Of a DNA stretch of 64,000 nucleotides, positions 52,139-62,266 are shown in pieces. Both the position numbers and the translations under genes were made by a program. The notes under the pieces were generated by a model. The model was not told where the DNA came from. It saw nothing but the letters and a program-made list of their open reading frames with translations, and did no database searches. The stretch covers positions 1 through 64,000 of the forward strand of contig CATKHK010000028.1 in assembly GCA_949751835.1 (NCBI GenBank), given 5' to 3'. The number at the start of each line of letters is the position of its first letter. The stretch's first letter is position 1. The DNA comes from Blepharisma japonicum. Lineage: Eukaryota; Ciliophora; Heterotrichea; Heterotrichida; Blepharismidae.

Positions 52139-53009
52139 TTAATATTTGCAAGAAAGTGTCACTCTTGCAGATTGATGAAACAAATATACAGCCGAATAAA
52201 ACGTACCTGTCAAATTAACAAATGCTGGCCCTAGCTCCATGCCATTTTTTAAAAATGATAATATTCCATTTTCTCCTTTGAATTCAAGCAAAACTCCTAT
52301 CACATCTCCAGTTCTAGCAGCAGCCGAATAGTCTTCAACAAAGCCTGGCCCACATTTTTTGCCTCTATAATATAATTTACACTGAGCAAATGTAGCCCCA
52401 AAACATTCCTGAATCAGGAGGATTTGAGTATAGATTTATTTCTTTAAATGCAATTCCGATGTAGATATCTTCGTCGTTAGGAAAATTATCTAGCTTTACC
52501 TCCCAATAATGCCTTCCGGAGTTGATTGTAGAGTTCCCTAGTACACATTCATAGCTTGTTTCAGCCTTTTTGGTTGCAGTGCGATTATTATTGGATAGTT
52601 CAATGTTTTTGGTTAAAACTTGAGAATCCCATTGAAAATAATTTTTTATAACCAATACAAATTTAGTAACTGCTTTAAGTCTCAAACTATAAGGCGTATC
52701 TGTCACTTTTACTTCTCTCAAATACCCCATAGGGTAGAATAATTTTAACGAGCTAATTGAGTCAACTCCCAAACTTTTTGCTAACTGTTCATAAAGCATT
52801 TCAAAAGTATTATCAATAGTCCAAGAGTACTCAAACGATTTCCGCCTCCCTACAAAGCATTTCACTCTAATTGCAATTGTATTTGTTAGGTCTGCAAACT
52901 GTATATAAGCTTCCCCTCCTCATGTCATTTTTACTCGTGCTCGCTGCGAATTTTTTTCTTTTATTGTTCCATAGCCGTATGGAGTCAGAATAACTTCGTC
53001 TTGGCCCAT
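52139..53009 (-). CDS. SPRY (B30.2-like) domain protein
   Basis: 284 residues from complement(52139..52364, 52381..53009). The 16-nt intron gtaaattatattatag joins two parts of the SPRY domain. The N-terminal ~120 residues include a beta-rich region beginning MGQDEVILTPYGYGTI and a ubiquitin-like stretch. SPRY hallmarks follow: SGRHYWEVKLDN, IYIGIAFKEIN, FWGYICSVGKKCGPGF, DVIGVLLEFKG, GILSFLKNGMELGPAF and FYSAVYLFHQSARVTLSC. SPRY domains are protein-binding modules, often substrate receptors; no catalytic domain is attached. One TGA (Trp) lies in MTWGG. The start ATG faces the next gene's ATG across only 12 bp. Confidence 0.92.
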
Positions 53010-53021
53010 ATATCAAAAATT

Positions 53022-53705
53022 ATGTCAATATATGGAGGATTCGGAACTCGTCAGCAGGAAACTCAGTATAATAATCTCACAGAAACACTTATTTCGTTAC
53101 TTCAATATAGACTAATCGCCTATATGAAATGTGAAAAAATAGATGAAGAGAACTTCAGGTTAAATATTTTGAATGTTTATGATTCAATGACTAGAATGGA
53201 AATCAGGAAATATCTTGAGCCGAAATTCTCAGATTCATGCAAAGATTTGGTTAAAAAGATAGTAAAAGAGATGGAGGAAGATAAAAAGATTAGCGAAGTA
53301 GCCAGCGATCATCATATTTTTATTAAGCAGACAAGTCCTAATTCATTGTTAGGCGAAATATATTTTGATAGTGAGTTGCTAAATAGTAAAGGGAAAGATA
53401 CAGAAAAAGTGCTGAAAAAGGTAAAAAGTAAGCTTAAAGTAAGGCAAAAATCTCAACTGAATGAAGGAAAATTTTCAAAAAAAATCAGCAAGAAATTGTT
53501 TCCAGGTTCTTACACAATGATGGATCAAATTAAATCAAAAGAAGATTCCCCTGAACTAAGAAGCAAAACTCCTATTTTGCCTCAGAAATCTCCATTCGCT
53601 TTCCGACCTTCTTTAACATCTCGTGATCCTACAATTCCAAAACCACCTTCCAGGCCAAAAACCCCTGACAATGGATTTTTGTATGCAAGAATACCTAAAA
53701 CTTAG
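53022..53705 (+). CDS. Unknown protein with basic, Pro-rich tail
   Basis: 227 residues, ATG 53022, TAG 53703-53705. The first ~85 residues look like a folded helical domain (YGGFGTRQQETQYNNL, LLQYRLIAYM) with a Tyr-Gly-Gly-Phe-Gly start that I suspect is conserved, though I cannot name the family. The middle is Lys-rich and mixed-charge. The last 70 residues are Ser/Pro-rich with several SP/TP sites (possible proline-directed phosphorylation). The ATG is separated from the divergent SPRY gene's ATG by 12 bp, so the two share a minimal promoter, or the start lies further in (next ATG is MKCEK, about residue 35). Confidence 0.75.
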   Translation: MSIYGGFGTRQQETQYNNLTETLISLLQYRLIAYMKCEKIDEENFRLNILNVYDSMTRMEIRKYLEPKFSDSCKDLVKKIVKEMEEDKKISEVASDHHIFIKQTSPNSLLGEIYFDSELLNSKGKDTEKVLKKVKSKLKVRQKSQLNEGKFSKKISKKLFPGSYTMMDQIKSKEDSPELRSKTPILPQKSPFAFRPSLTSRDPTIPKPPSRPKTPDNGFLYARIPKT

Positions 53706-53771
53706 CACAAAATGGTAAAGCCAATATTTAGAAAATACTCATCTAAATATTTAAATAATTAATAACCTAAA

Positions 53772-54872
53772 ATGTATTATTTTGTTTTCCTATTCATTCC
53801 TGTGTCTGTTTCTTCAACTGCTACAATCTCTATCTCTAATGTGCCAGATTTTACTATAGCAGCATCCGGTGCAACTACACCGCTTTCATGGACATTTACC
53901 TCCTCTGCCTCATCAATTACATGTAGCATTAACACATATCTTGGAGAGATCAAATTTCCAGGCTATACAGGATCAGGTGTTACACCAACAAATTCTCTTT
54001 CGTATACAAACTCAGGATTCTATCAAAGAGCAAGCTTTACAGGCTCTCCTTCTCAAATGAATAGTGCTTTTTCAAGTACTGTATACCAGCCTCATCAATT
54101 TTTCACAAGTAGCACCAGCAGCTCAAAGGCTGCCATTCAGAAAACTGATTATATTGAAATAGTCTGTGCAGATGCCGACACCTCTACCCCTACCAACTCT
54201 GCACATGCTTCGACGATGGTTAAAATTGGAACAGGGTGGGTTGATGACCCTACTTGTGGAGGAAACAATTGTGATAACCATGGCTGGTGCGATAAAACCA
54301 CCGGAAACTGCTATTGTTGGTATCCTTACAAAGGAGCTTCAACCAGCAGATGTAATCTAATAGATTGTGGGGACTGTAAACATGGCAGCAGCTGCAATAC
54401 TTCAACAGGCAAATGCACATGCGGCAGTACATACAGTGGAGATCATTGTGAAATTGTAGCTTGTACCGCTCCCACATGCAACGGCAATGGCTGATGCAAC
54501 CCTACCAACGGAGTTTGCCAATGCTACTCAGGTTATACAGGAGAAACTTGCAATTTGATATACTGTCTTCACAACTGCAATGGAAACGGTGTTTGTGACA
54601 TGTCAACAGGCACTTGTACATGCGCTAAGAATTTTTTCGGAACTGATTGCTCTTTCCAAAAATGTCCAAGAGATTGCGGAGCATATGGAGGCTGCAACTA
54701 TTCAACTGGCAAATGCAATTGCTATGGAAGTTATAGCGCTAAGGACTGCTACTTTACTTCATGTCCTAACAGCTGCACTTCAAGTACTAATGGCGTTTGC
54801 AACTACTATACTGGGGAATGTGTCTGCAACTCAGGGTATGTTGGAGTTGATTGCTCACTCATTTCAGCATAA
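53772..54872 (+). CDS. Secreted protein with EGF-like repeats
   Basis: 366 residues; TGA 54492-54494 read as Trp (GNGWCNP). The N-terminal signal peptide (MYYFVFLFIPVSVSS) precedes a Ser/Thr-rich beta domain of about 150 residues. Five or six EGF/tenascin-type cysteine modules follow, with the repeating pattern CxxNGxC(D)xxTGxCxCxxxYxGxxC (for example CNGNGVCDMSTGTCTC, and CGGNNCDNHGWC). No transmembrane segment or GPI signal is visible at the C-terminus (SGYVGVDCSLISA), so it should be secreted or lumenal. EGF-repeat proteins of this type are frequent as ciliate surface or mating proteins; the specific role is unknown. Confidence 0.88.
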
Positions 54873-54908
54873 AAACTGCTTACTTTTAAGATAATAGTTA
54901 TTAATTAA

Positions 54909-55211
54909 ATGGGAGCTATGCTGTGTGCAAATGGACGTCCAGATAAAGAAGCTTTGAACTCAGCAGGATATTTCTGAAGCAATCCTTCGTTTAAGAAGCT
55001 TGGGAAAAGACAAAGCCCTTCAAAACAATATAATATTGGGGTTATGTATAGAGGAAAGAGGTCAATTCTGACAGAAGAAGAGTTGTGGGCTGCTAAAAAG
55101 ATTATGAGAGCTTATAGAAATTATAAAAACCGAGTCATGATGACTCAAGCTTCTTTATCATCATCTTTTGAACGACTAGAAAAAGTTTCAAGAGAAGGTG
55201 TCAAAGTCTAA
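54909..55211 (+). CDS. Small protein, probably N-myristoylated
   Basis: 100 residues from ATG 54909 to TAA 55209-55211 with TGA 54978-54980 read as Trp. MGAMLCANG has Gly2, and Cys6, so acylation is possible. A basic, Tyr/Lys-rich segment follows (GYFWSNPSFKKLGKR). The C-terminal half is a charged helix (EEELWAAKKIMRAYRNYKNRVMM) that could be an IQ-like, calmodulin- or microtubule-binding helix. No family recognised. It was visible only after TGA reassignment and lies between the EGF protein and a coiled-coil gene. Confidence 0.6.
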
Positions 55212-55265
55212 TCTTTATTATTAAAATAATTAAAAGCCGGGTCTATTAGAAATTCAACGTTAAAA

Positions 55266-57077
55266 ATGCATTCAAACAGAAGCACTAATGACTCTTATCA
55301 TAGCGATTCTTCATTGAAAAGACCTACAAAAGAAAAAATAACTGCAAGAAAAGCATTTAAAGTGAAAAAAATAAAGAGAAGTCATACTGTTTGCAAATCT
55401 GAAGTCCCTAATGAATTTAAAAGTAAACTTGAAAAAATAAGAAAGAGAAAAAATACCAAGCATTTTGAAGTTACTCCTCAATTAGCTTCACAAGTAGTCA
55501 AAGAGTATATCATTCCTATGTTTGAAGCTGATTACAAAGCAAAAAACATTGTAAATCGATCAATTTCGTATGGCAGAAATAAAGAATTGAAGAAATCAAA
55601 TTTCAAGCTCAGCGATATTTTATCAAAAGATCTTGAAGGTGTGAAATTAGAAACCAAATTGATAGAAGAAAATTACAACAAAGCTATAATTGATGCAACT
55701 GCTATTAAAAATGAATTAAATGAGCTCCAGCAAAATCTGTTAGAAAAGAAAAGCTTGTTAGAGTCAATGAAATATCAGTATAATGAAGGGATAAAACAAA
55801 AAAAACTCGAGTTTTTGAATTTGTCATATGTAAACCAAGAAACAGTTAAAAGTAAACAGCTTTTAAGCGAAATTGAAAAATTAAGGATTAAAAATGGTGA
55901 AGATCTTGTAGGAGAGAAAAATGTAAATGAAGAGCTAAAAAATAAGTCGAAACAGATGCAGCATTGAAATTCAGTCTATAAGATGTCAAATGATGTTATG
56001 GGGGAAATATTAAAAGGGCTATATCAAGCTTCTTCAGAATTTACGAATGAAATATTGTTTAAAAAATCTTTAGAAAATTTGGTTATGAAGAATAAGCAGG
56101 ATTTTGATATGCTTGAAGAATTGGAATATGAAATTACTTATGAGCTGCCATTTATTTTGACTGAAAATCAAATTTTTAATTCAGAAAATATAACAAAATC
56201 AACGCTGAAAGAGAGCTTAGTGCAAGATATTAGAAGACTTAAACAATCAGCAGCAGAAAATATTGAAAGCATCAAAAATAAGCTAAAAAATGCAGTTGAT
56301 CAAAATACTGATTTAAGCCAAAAATGCTCAGAAATGGAAAAAAAAACTGAAGTCCTAAGAGAAGAATATAATAAATTAGCTGAAAAATTCAGAGAACTCC
56401 AGCCAAAACAAAAAATCTTTGGGCAAAATGAAGAAAAATTATGTAAAAGATGCAACTCAATTTACACTGAAAAAGAAAACTTTAATTGGTCATGTGTTAT
56501 TCACAAGAGTGAGTGAACTAACAAAATATATTGATGTTGTGGAGCTACCAAAAAAGAATCAGTCGGCTGCGTCAAAACTAAGCACATTTCTAAAGAAGAA
56601 GTTGAAAATTTTGAGCTAATTACTCCTCAAGAATCCAATAAAGATAAGATTTTCTGCACTAGTTGTAGAACAAATGGTCATAGTCTAAATAGCTGTCCTA
56701 AAGATCCAAATCCAAATAGTTTTTCTGATAGAAAAAGTGAACAAATAAGGACAAGAAATTCGATAAGAAAAAGAACGAAAATTGGGCAATTAAATTTGGA
56801 TTCAAGTGCCCGAATTTTAAATTCATTAAAATACAGAAATAAAAGCGCAAATAAAGAAAACTCCTTTAGAGAGATTACAAGCTTAAGAAATGCTGTCAAA
56901 ATTGATAGCTCTTACAATAGAGTTTTAATTGATGATGTTTTATTAGAAGAAAGTAAAAGATCGCCTATTAGGTCAAGAACAACTAAGGAGGCTACGATGG
57001 AGATTGATACAAAATGCAAAATGACACATTTGGATGAGAATTTTTCAAGGAATTTCATAGAAATGTATAAATTATAA
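55266..57077 (+). CDS. Coiled-coil protein with C-terminal Cys/His zinc-binding region
   Basis: 603 residues; TGA codons at 55965-55967 and 56514-56516, plus another in KIYWCCG, are read as Trp. The N-terminal ~100 residues are basic and disordered. About 100-390 is coiled coil. About 394-470 has a cysteine-rich zinc-ribbon-like block (LCKRCNSIY, SCVIHK, YWCCGATKKESVGCVKTKH), followed by a zinc-knuckle-like FCTSCRTNGHSLNSCPKDP with a CxxC...H...C arrangement. The tail is basic and Ser/Arg-rich. Zinc plus coiled coil suggests a protein- or RNA-binding adaptor; no named family fits. Stop TAA lies 13 bp upstream of the Sec24 ATG. Confidence 0.82.
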
Positions 57078-57090
57078 GTTAATATTAAAA

Positions 57091-59574
57091 ATGAACCCCC
57101 AAAATCAGCAACGGACTTCTCTGGCAGAACTCCAAAGAAGATCACATATGCTAAGCCAGCAATTTGAGGAGCTGCCAGAGCAAGGCTATAATGCTCCAAC
57201 ATTTCACAACATTCACAACCCAGACACACAGCAAATCTCAGCCCCTTCAGAAGCAATGGCCAACTTAATTGTCCCTCAAAACATTCCTCAAAGAGAAATG
57301 CGAATTTCCCAAGATACTCTTCCAAGGCCTCTCAACCGTTTTGACACCTTTGACGGGATTATCAATGTCCAAGGCCAGCCTCCTCCTTCAGTTCTTGCCC
57401 AAGTTATATATAAAGAAATCTCAGTCTCTTCTCCAAGATTTTTAAGATTCACAAGCTCATATTGTGCTTTAGACGAAACAAAGCAGAATTCATCTGGAAT
57501 TCCATTAGGCTTTATATGGCAGCCTTTAGCTGTATTAGACTCCAGAGAAGACCCAATTCCGTTTATTGATGATATTCCTTATAGATGCTCCAATTGTGGA
57601 GCTTATGTAAATCCTTTCTTTAAATACGACAAAGCCCAAAAATGAATCTGTAATATTTGCGAATCTAGACTAGAAATCTCAGAAAAATACATAGGGGACC
57701 CTGAAACAAAGCCAGAATTAACACTAGGGACTTATGAATTTGCAGCACCTGCTGATTTTTCTAATAGATCTTTGGTATCGCCTTTGTATCTTTTTTGTGT
57801 TGAAATTAGTGCGCATTCTTTAGAAATGGGGCTGTTGCAGCAAGTGACTTCTTCTATTAAGAATATGCTTGATTATATACCTTTTAAAGAAAGATGCCAA
57901 ATAGGAGTGATTACATTTGGGTGCTTTATACAGCTTTTTAGACTGAATTCTGGTGGAGACCTAACTGAAGTAGTAATTAGCGATATTGATGACCCATTTA
58001 TTCCAGATCCTCCAAATTCATATATGTTTCACGTCGGCAATCAATTTGATGAATTAGAAAATTTTCTAGAGAAATTGTCAAATTGGGAATTTTCAAATCC
58101 AAAAGTGACAATTTCAATTGGAGCTGTGCTGAGTGCTATAAAAGATTATTTTTTGAAAGATAGTGGTGGAAGAGTTATAGTGTTTACTACACAACCAGGA
58201 ACTATTGGAAAATTAAAATTATCTGACAGAGTTGATGTAAAACTGTTTGGTACTGATAAAGAAAATAATTTGTATTTACCTTTAGAAAGCTATTCAAATC
58301 TAGGTAAAGAGCTGAGTGAAAATGATATTTGTGTCGACATTTTTGCTTGCACAAATGAAAAAAGCATTGACGTGCCAAGTTTGGCTTGCTTATGTTCCCA
58401 AACAGGAGGTGACTTGTATTATTATTCTGGATATAGGAGCGAGACTGATGGGGAAAAAATTTATTATCAAATTTTTAGAATTTTAGCCAGAAGCCAAGGA
58501 TACCAAGGATTGCTAAGGGTGAGATGCAGCAATGGGCTAACTGTTGACTATTATACAGGTAAATTTAAGAGAAAAGGTCCAGTTGAGATGGAAATTGCTT
58601 CAATAGATTCTGATAAAAGCATTGGAGTTGTATTAAAATATGACTCAAAACTGAAAGATGACTATGATAATTATATACAATGCGCAATGCTGTATACAAA
58701 TATTCTAGGACAAAGGATGATAAGAATTTTTAATGGAGTAATAAAAAGTACAAAATATGTTGCAAATTTGTATAGGTCAAGTGATCCTGATGTCATAATT
58801 AATATCAGTTCAAAAATTAACGCATATAAACTATATGAGCAAAATTTAAAAACTGTGAGAGAAAATTGGCTTTCCAGCATTGGTAGCCTTTGCAATTTAT
58901 ATTTTAAAGAAGGTGCTGACCAAAACTTTAAGACAACAACATTGCCAGAGCCAATAAGAATTCTTCCACTTTATATAAATTCTGCGATGAAAACTCCAGC
59001 GTTTTCAGTTGCTTATGGAGTTGATACGAGAATCAGCTTTGCGCATTATTTATTTGCAGCGACTGTTCATCAATCAAGGTTAATGCTTTATCCAATGATA
59101 TATAGCTTGCATGATATCAATGAGCAATCACATTTTCCAGGAAATTTGTCAAATAATGAAACGGTGATTTTACCAAATTTAGTGCCTTGTTCTAAGCACA
59201 GTATTCAGTCTAATGGTGCCTATTTTATGGCAGATGGAGAAATAATATGTCTTTATATTGGAAATAATGTTTCTGTGGAATTTTTAGTGGATCTCTTTGA
59301 TGTTCAAAGCTTTGAAGAGTTAAGCGAAAACCCTGAAAAATGAGTTTTGGCAGACTTAGGAAATGATTATTCATCAAAAATTCTTGCTATTTATGAAGAA
59401 ATTAGGAATAGAAATCCTGGGCATTTTCCAACACTTTATTGGTACTTTGAAGGAAAAAGCTCTGAGTCAGTAATAAAGAGATTCTTAGTAGAAGATCAGA
59501 TGCCAAATGAAGTATCTTATCATGATTACTATCTAAGGATTCACAAAATGGTGATTACTAAACAATTTAATTAA
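57091..59574 (+). CDS. SEC24: COPII coat subunit Sec24
   Basis: 827 residues. TGA codons (57643-57645, 59341-59343) are Trp. After a ~110-residue disordered N-terminus, the Sec23/24 zinc finger is seen (YRCSNCGAYVNPFF, then CNICESRL, two CxxC pairs). The vWA-like trunk follows (about 200-440; PLYLFCVEISAHSLEMG, RCQIGVITFGCFI, GGRVIVFTTQPG), then the beta-sandwich (GLLRVRCSNGLTVDYYTG), helical domain and C-terminal gelsolin-like domain (FMADGEIICLYIGNNVS). The layout and spacing fit Sec24 rather than Sec23 (no conserved Sec23 arginine finger region). Function: binds ER-export signals of cargo in the COPII inner coat, paired with Sec23. ATG 57091 and TAA 59572-59574. Confidence 0.95.
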
Positions 59575-59604
59575 TATAGGAAATTATTAATAAAATATAT
59601 AAAT

Positions 59605-60237
59605 ATGTTAAGCAGATTCCAAAAAAGCTTCGAAAATATAAATATTAAGAGGCTAAATATCGTCGCATGTGGATCAATAGCAATTACATTCCTAGCTGAC
59701 CAATTTTACCATAAAATTTATTTTCCTACTCTTCTTTCGAAACTCCCTAATATACCAAATCCAAAACGAATTAATTTCAAAACGCTAAAGCATGAGGAAG
59801 CTATAGATAATCGTAGGGATCCATTATTATTAAATTGAACTATTAAATCCTATCTTGAATCAAGAGACAATTTTAGCATTCACACAATTCAACTATTTAG
59901 TCTTGCAATGCTAAATCACTATTTAAGGAAAAGAGGAGAATATTTATGAATTCCTTGCTGCTTACTCCTTGCTGGGAATATAATTTATGCATCAGCATAC
60001 TATTTGCAATCTCTAAGAATGACTATTTTGGTCAATTATATAAATGATGAAAATTGAAAAGTTTATGAAAATTTTGGAAATTTAATGTTTAATTATCAGC
60101 ACGGAGCTGGAAAGCTTGTACCTATTGGCTGTTGTGGGATTTTTCTGTGCATATTAGGAAATGCGATTGCTTGGCCATTATGTGGGTCAATTGGAAGTAT
60201 TTTATTATTCATAATATTTTTTAAGCATTGGAAATAA
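59605..60237 (+). CDS. TMEM256/DUF423-like membrane protein, copy A
   Basis: 210 residues with TGA (several) read as Trp. Four hydrophobic segments are visible: LNIVACGSIAITFLADQF near the N-terminus, then IPCCLLLAGNIIYASAYYLQSLR, IGCCGIFLCILGNAIAWPL and a C-terminal SILLFIIFFKHW. The order (HTIQLFSLAML, then GNIIYASAYYLQSL, then ILGNAIAWP) follows TMEM256/DUF423, where HS(L)ALL, YYQAL and GW motifs occupy the same places. The role of that family is not known. It is a tandem duplicate of the next gene, 154 bp apart. Confidence 0.78.
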
Positions 60238-60391
60238 AATTTAAGTGTGAATTATATAACAAATGACTCTTTTGGTTTCTTTGGGTATTCCTTTAATATA
60301 AACGGAGTCATCAAAAATTTTGTGGGATTTGCTAAGGGATCATCTAGGTATTTATTATATGAAAATTATTAAAATAGGATTTATAAAGAAA

Positions 60392-61048
60392 ATGTCCAGC
60401 ATATTCCATGCAAACTGTAAAAATATCAACACTAAGAAGCTGAACATTATAGCATGCGGATCAATTGCAATTACATTTCTAGCTGATCGATTTTACCATA
60501 AAATTTATATCCCTAGCCTTTTAGTAAGGCTCCCTAGGTTCCCAAGTTCAAATTACATAAAAGCCAACTATTTCACAGCCCATGGCAAGCATAAGCTACT
60601 TATAAATGATAGGAGAGATCCAATAATATTTCAATGAATTATCTTAGCTTATCTTAAGTCGAGAGCCAACTTCGATATTCCTGCAATCCAACTTATTAGC
60701 CTTGCAACGATAAATTACTTTATCAGAAATAAAGAAAAACATTTTTTAATCCCTTGCAGCTTTCTTCTTATAGGAAATATAATCTACACATCGGCATATT
60801 ACTTACAGTCTTTAAGAATGTCTATTTTGATAGATTACATCAAGGATGGGAATTGAAAAGTGTACGAAAATTTTGGAAAGCTTATGTTTAGTGATCAGCA
60901 TGGAGCAAGCTATTTATTCCCTTTTGCAAGCTTCGGAATTTTTATGTGCATAATGGGAAATGTGATTGCTTGGCCATTATTAGGATCAATTTGAAGTGTG
61001 TTTATGATTTCGGTCTATTTCAAGCATTGGAAAAAAATCTGGACATAA
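60392..61048 (+). CDS. TMEM256/DUF423-like membrane protein, copy B
   Basis: 218 residues. Closely related to copy A over the whole length: KLNIIACGSIAITFLADRFYH, NDRRDP, NIIYTSAYYLQSLRMS, VYENFGKLMF and MGNVIAWPLLGS recur in the same order. The N-terminus here is MSSIFHANCKNINTKKLN. I start at ATG 60392, aligned with copy A's start; an in-frame TTG lies further upstream. In-frame TGA codons encode Trp (FQWIILAYL, GNWKVYEN). The pair arose by tandem duplication and has diverged mainly in the linker and C-terminus (WKKIWT tail). Confidence 0.82.
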
Positions 61049-61686
61049 ATAAGTAGTTACTATCTTCTAATGCTGCTTGATTATCGATTTTAGCTATTTA
61101 ACAATCTCTACTTTTTTTACAGATTTGCTTCATATAAATTAAAATAATTGCTTATATATAAATAAAAAGTTCGCTATTATTTAAAGGATTGAAAAGAAAA
61201 ATTGAATACTTTTTATTTCCTCATTTTGAATCAATCAAATATGAAAGATATTTGAATGCTAATATACAATTTAAATGCAAATTTAGCCTTATATTTTAAA
61301 TCAAAATAGTTTTCTTTAGACTTGCGGTTATTAAATTTGGCAAGACTGGCTGCAGAGCTGATAGAAAAATAATCAGCAATATTATCAAGTTGCTTAAGTT
61401 ATTAATAATTATAGATGGAATTGCTAGCAAATGAATTCAGTTGACGAGAAATTAGGAATCAATAATTATTGGAGATATTAAATATTCTTGAAGCCTTTAG
61501 ATTCACGGGAAGCTTGGCTTTATAAAAATATGAAAAAAATTATATTGGAGCAAATTCTTTTTTATCATTTTCTCTATACCCCGCTACTTCTAAGCGGTCT
61601 ATTCAAAAAGATTATATTCAAGTCTTCATTTAATGCTAACTCTGATTTGGATATCTAACTAATTTAAGTTATTTGCGTTAGTTTAA
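61049..61686. other. Long intergenic region with a TAA-interrupted frame
   Basis: 638 bp, convergent between copy B and the Jupiter-like gene. A frame from ATG 61431 to TAA 61656-61658 (75 codons) reads MNSVDEKLGINNYWRY, then one TAA at 61479-61481, then a protein-like IFLKPLDSREAWLYKNMKK. No 15-17 nt intron removes the TAA. It may be a pseudogene or chance; not called. A 5-bp GC stem, CCGCT...AGCGG, occurs at about 61579-61595. Confidence 0.4.
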
Positions 61687-61956
61687 CTAACCAAACATTA
61701 TACTGCTTTGCCCTCCTGGTGGAGGTCTGGCTTTAGGCTGTGGTGCAGCTCTGTTGAGCTCTTCAATTCTCTTTCTTTCTTCTTCTTCCTTTTTCTTCTT
61801 TTCTTCCTCTTCTTTTTTCTTTCGTTCTTCTTCCGTCAATTGAGGACTCTTTTCTTCTTCTCCCCAACCTAGTGAAAATGTTGAATTTCCACCAGGCTTT
61901 TGCCGAACTCTTACTGATGTAAAGTCAGTGTTGTATTTTTGTTCAGCTCCACTCAT
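61687..61956 (-). CDS. Jupiter/HN1-like microtubule-associated protein
   Basis: 89 residues. The motif VRVRQKPGGNSTFSLGWGEEE resembles the RVLRPPGGGSNFSLGF block of the JPT1/HN1 and Jupiter family, and the C-terminal end PPPGGQSSIMFG resembles its PPGGKSS(I/L) end. Between them is a Lys/Glu-only helix (EEERKKKEEEEKKKK). The family is small and disordered; Drosophila Jupiter binds microtubules. Start ATG 61956, stop TAG. The alternative is a generic PGG-motif protein, as seen in other ciliates. Confidence 0.72.
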   Translation of the reverse strand: MSGAEQKYNTDFTSVRVRQKPGGNSTFSLGWGEEEKSPQLTEEERKKKEEEEKKKKEEEERKRIEELNRAAPQPKARPPPGGQSSIMFG

Positions 61957-62266
61957 ATTATTATAGATAGTGGTATTGAGATATGGAGGTGATTATTAGT
62001 GAAATAAATATCAGAGAGATTAAAAAAGTGGATGAAGAAATTAAAAGGTGTAAAATCACTTCACCAGTAGCAAAAATAGTTGGAGTACAATACATTTTAT
62101 ATTATTTTGCACATTCTATTTACTAATAAATTACTTTTATTTGCATAAATTTATATTTAATTAGCAGCTGATATAGCTTGATAATGCAATTTTCTTTATT
62201 AAACTTTATCTATTTTATTAATACTTGCTAAGCTGATTATTACAAATTTTAAAATAAATTTCTTAT
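61957..62266. other. Intergenic, divergent promoter region
   Basis: 310 bp between the Jupiter-like start (minus) and the PH protein start (plus). AT-rich; nothing recognised. Confidence 0.5.

Noticed and set aside
61431-61658. 75-codon frame with one internal TAA
   Set aside because: No GT-AG intron removes the TAA; without transcripts or homology it cannot be separated from chance or a pseudogene.
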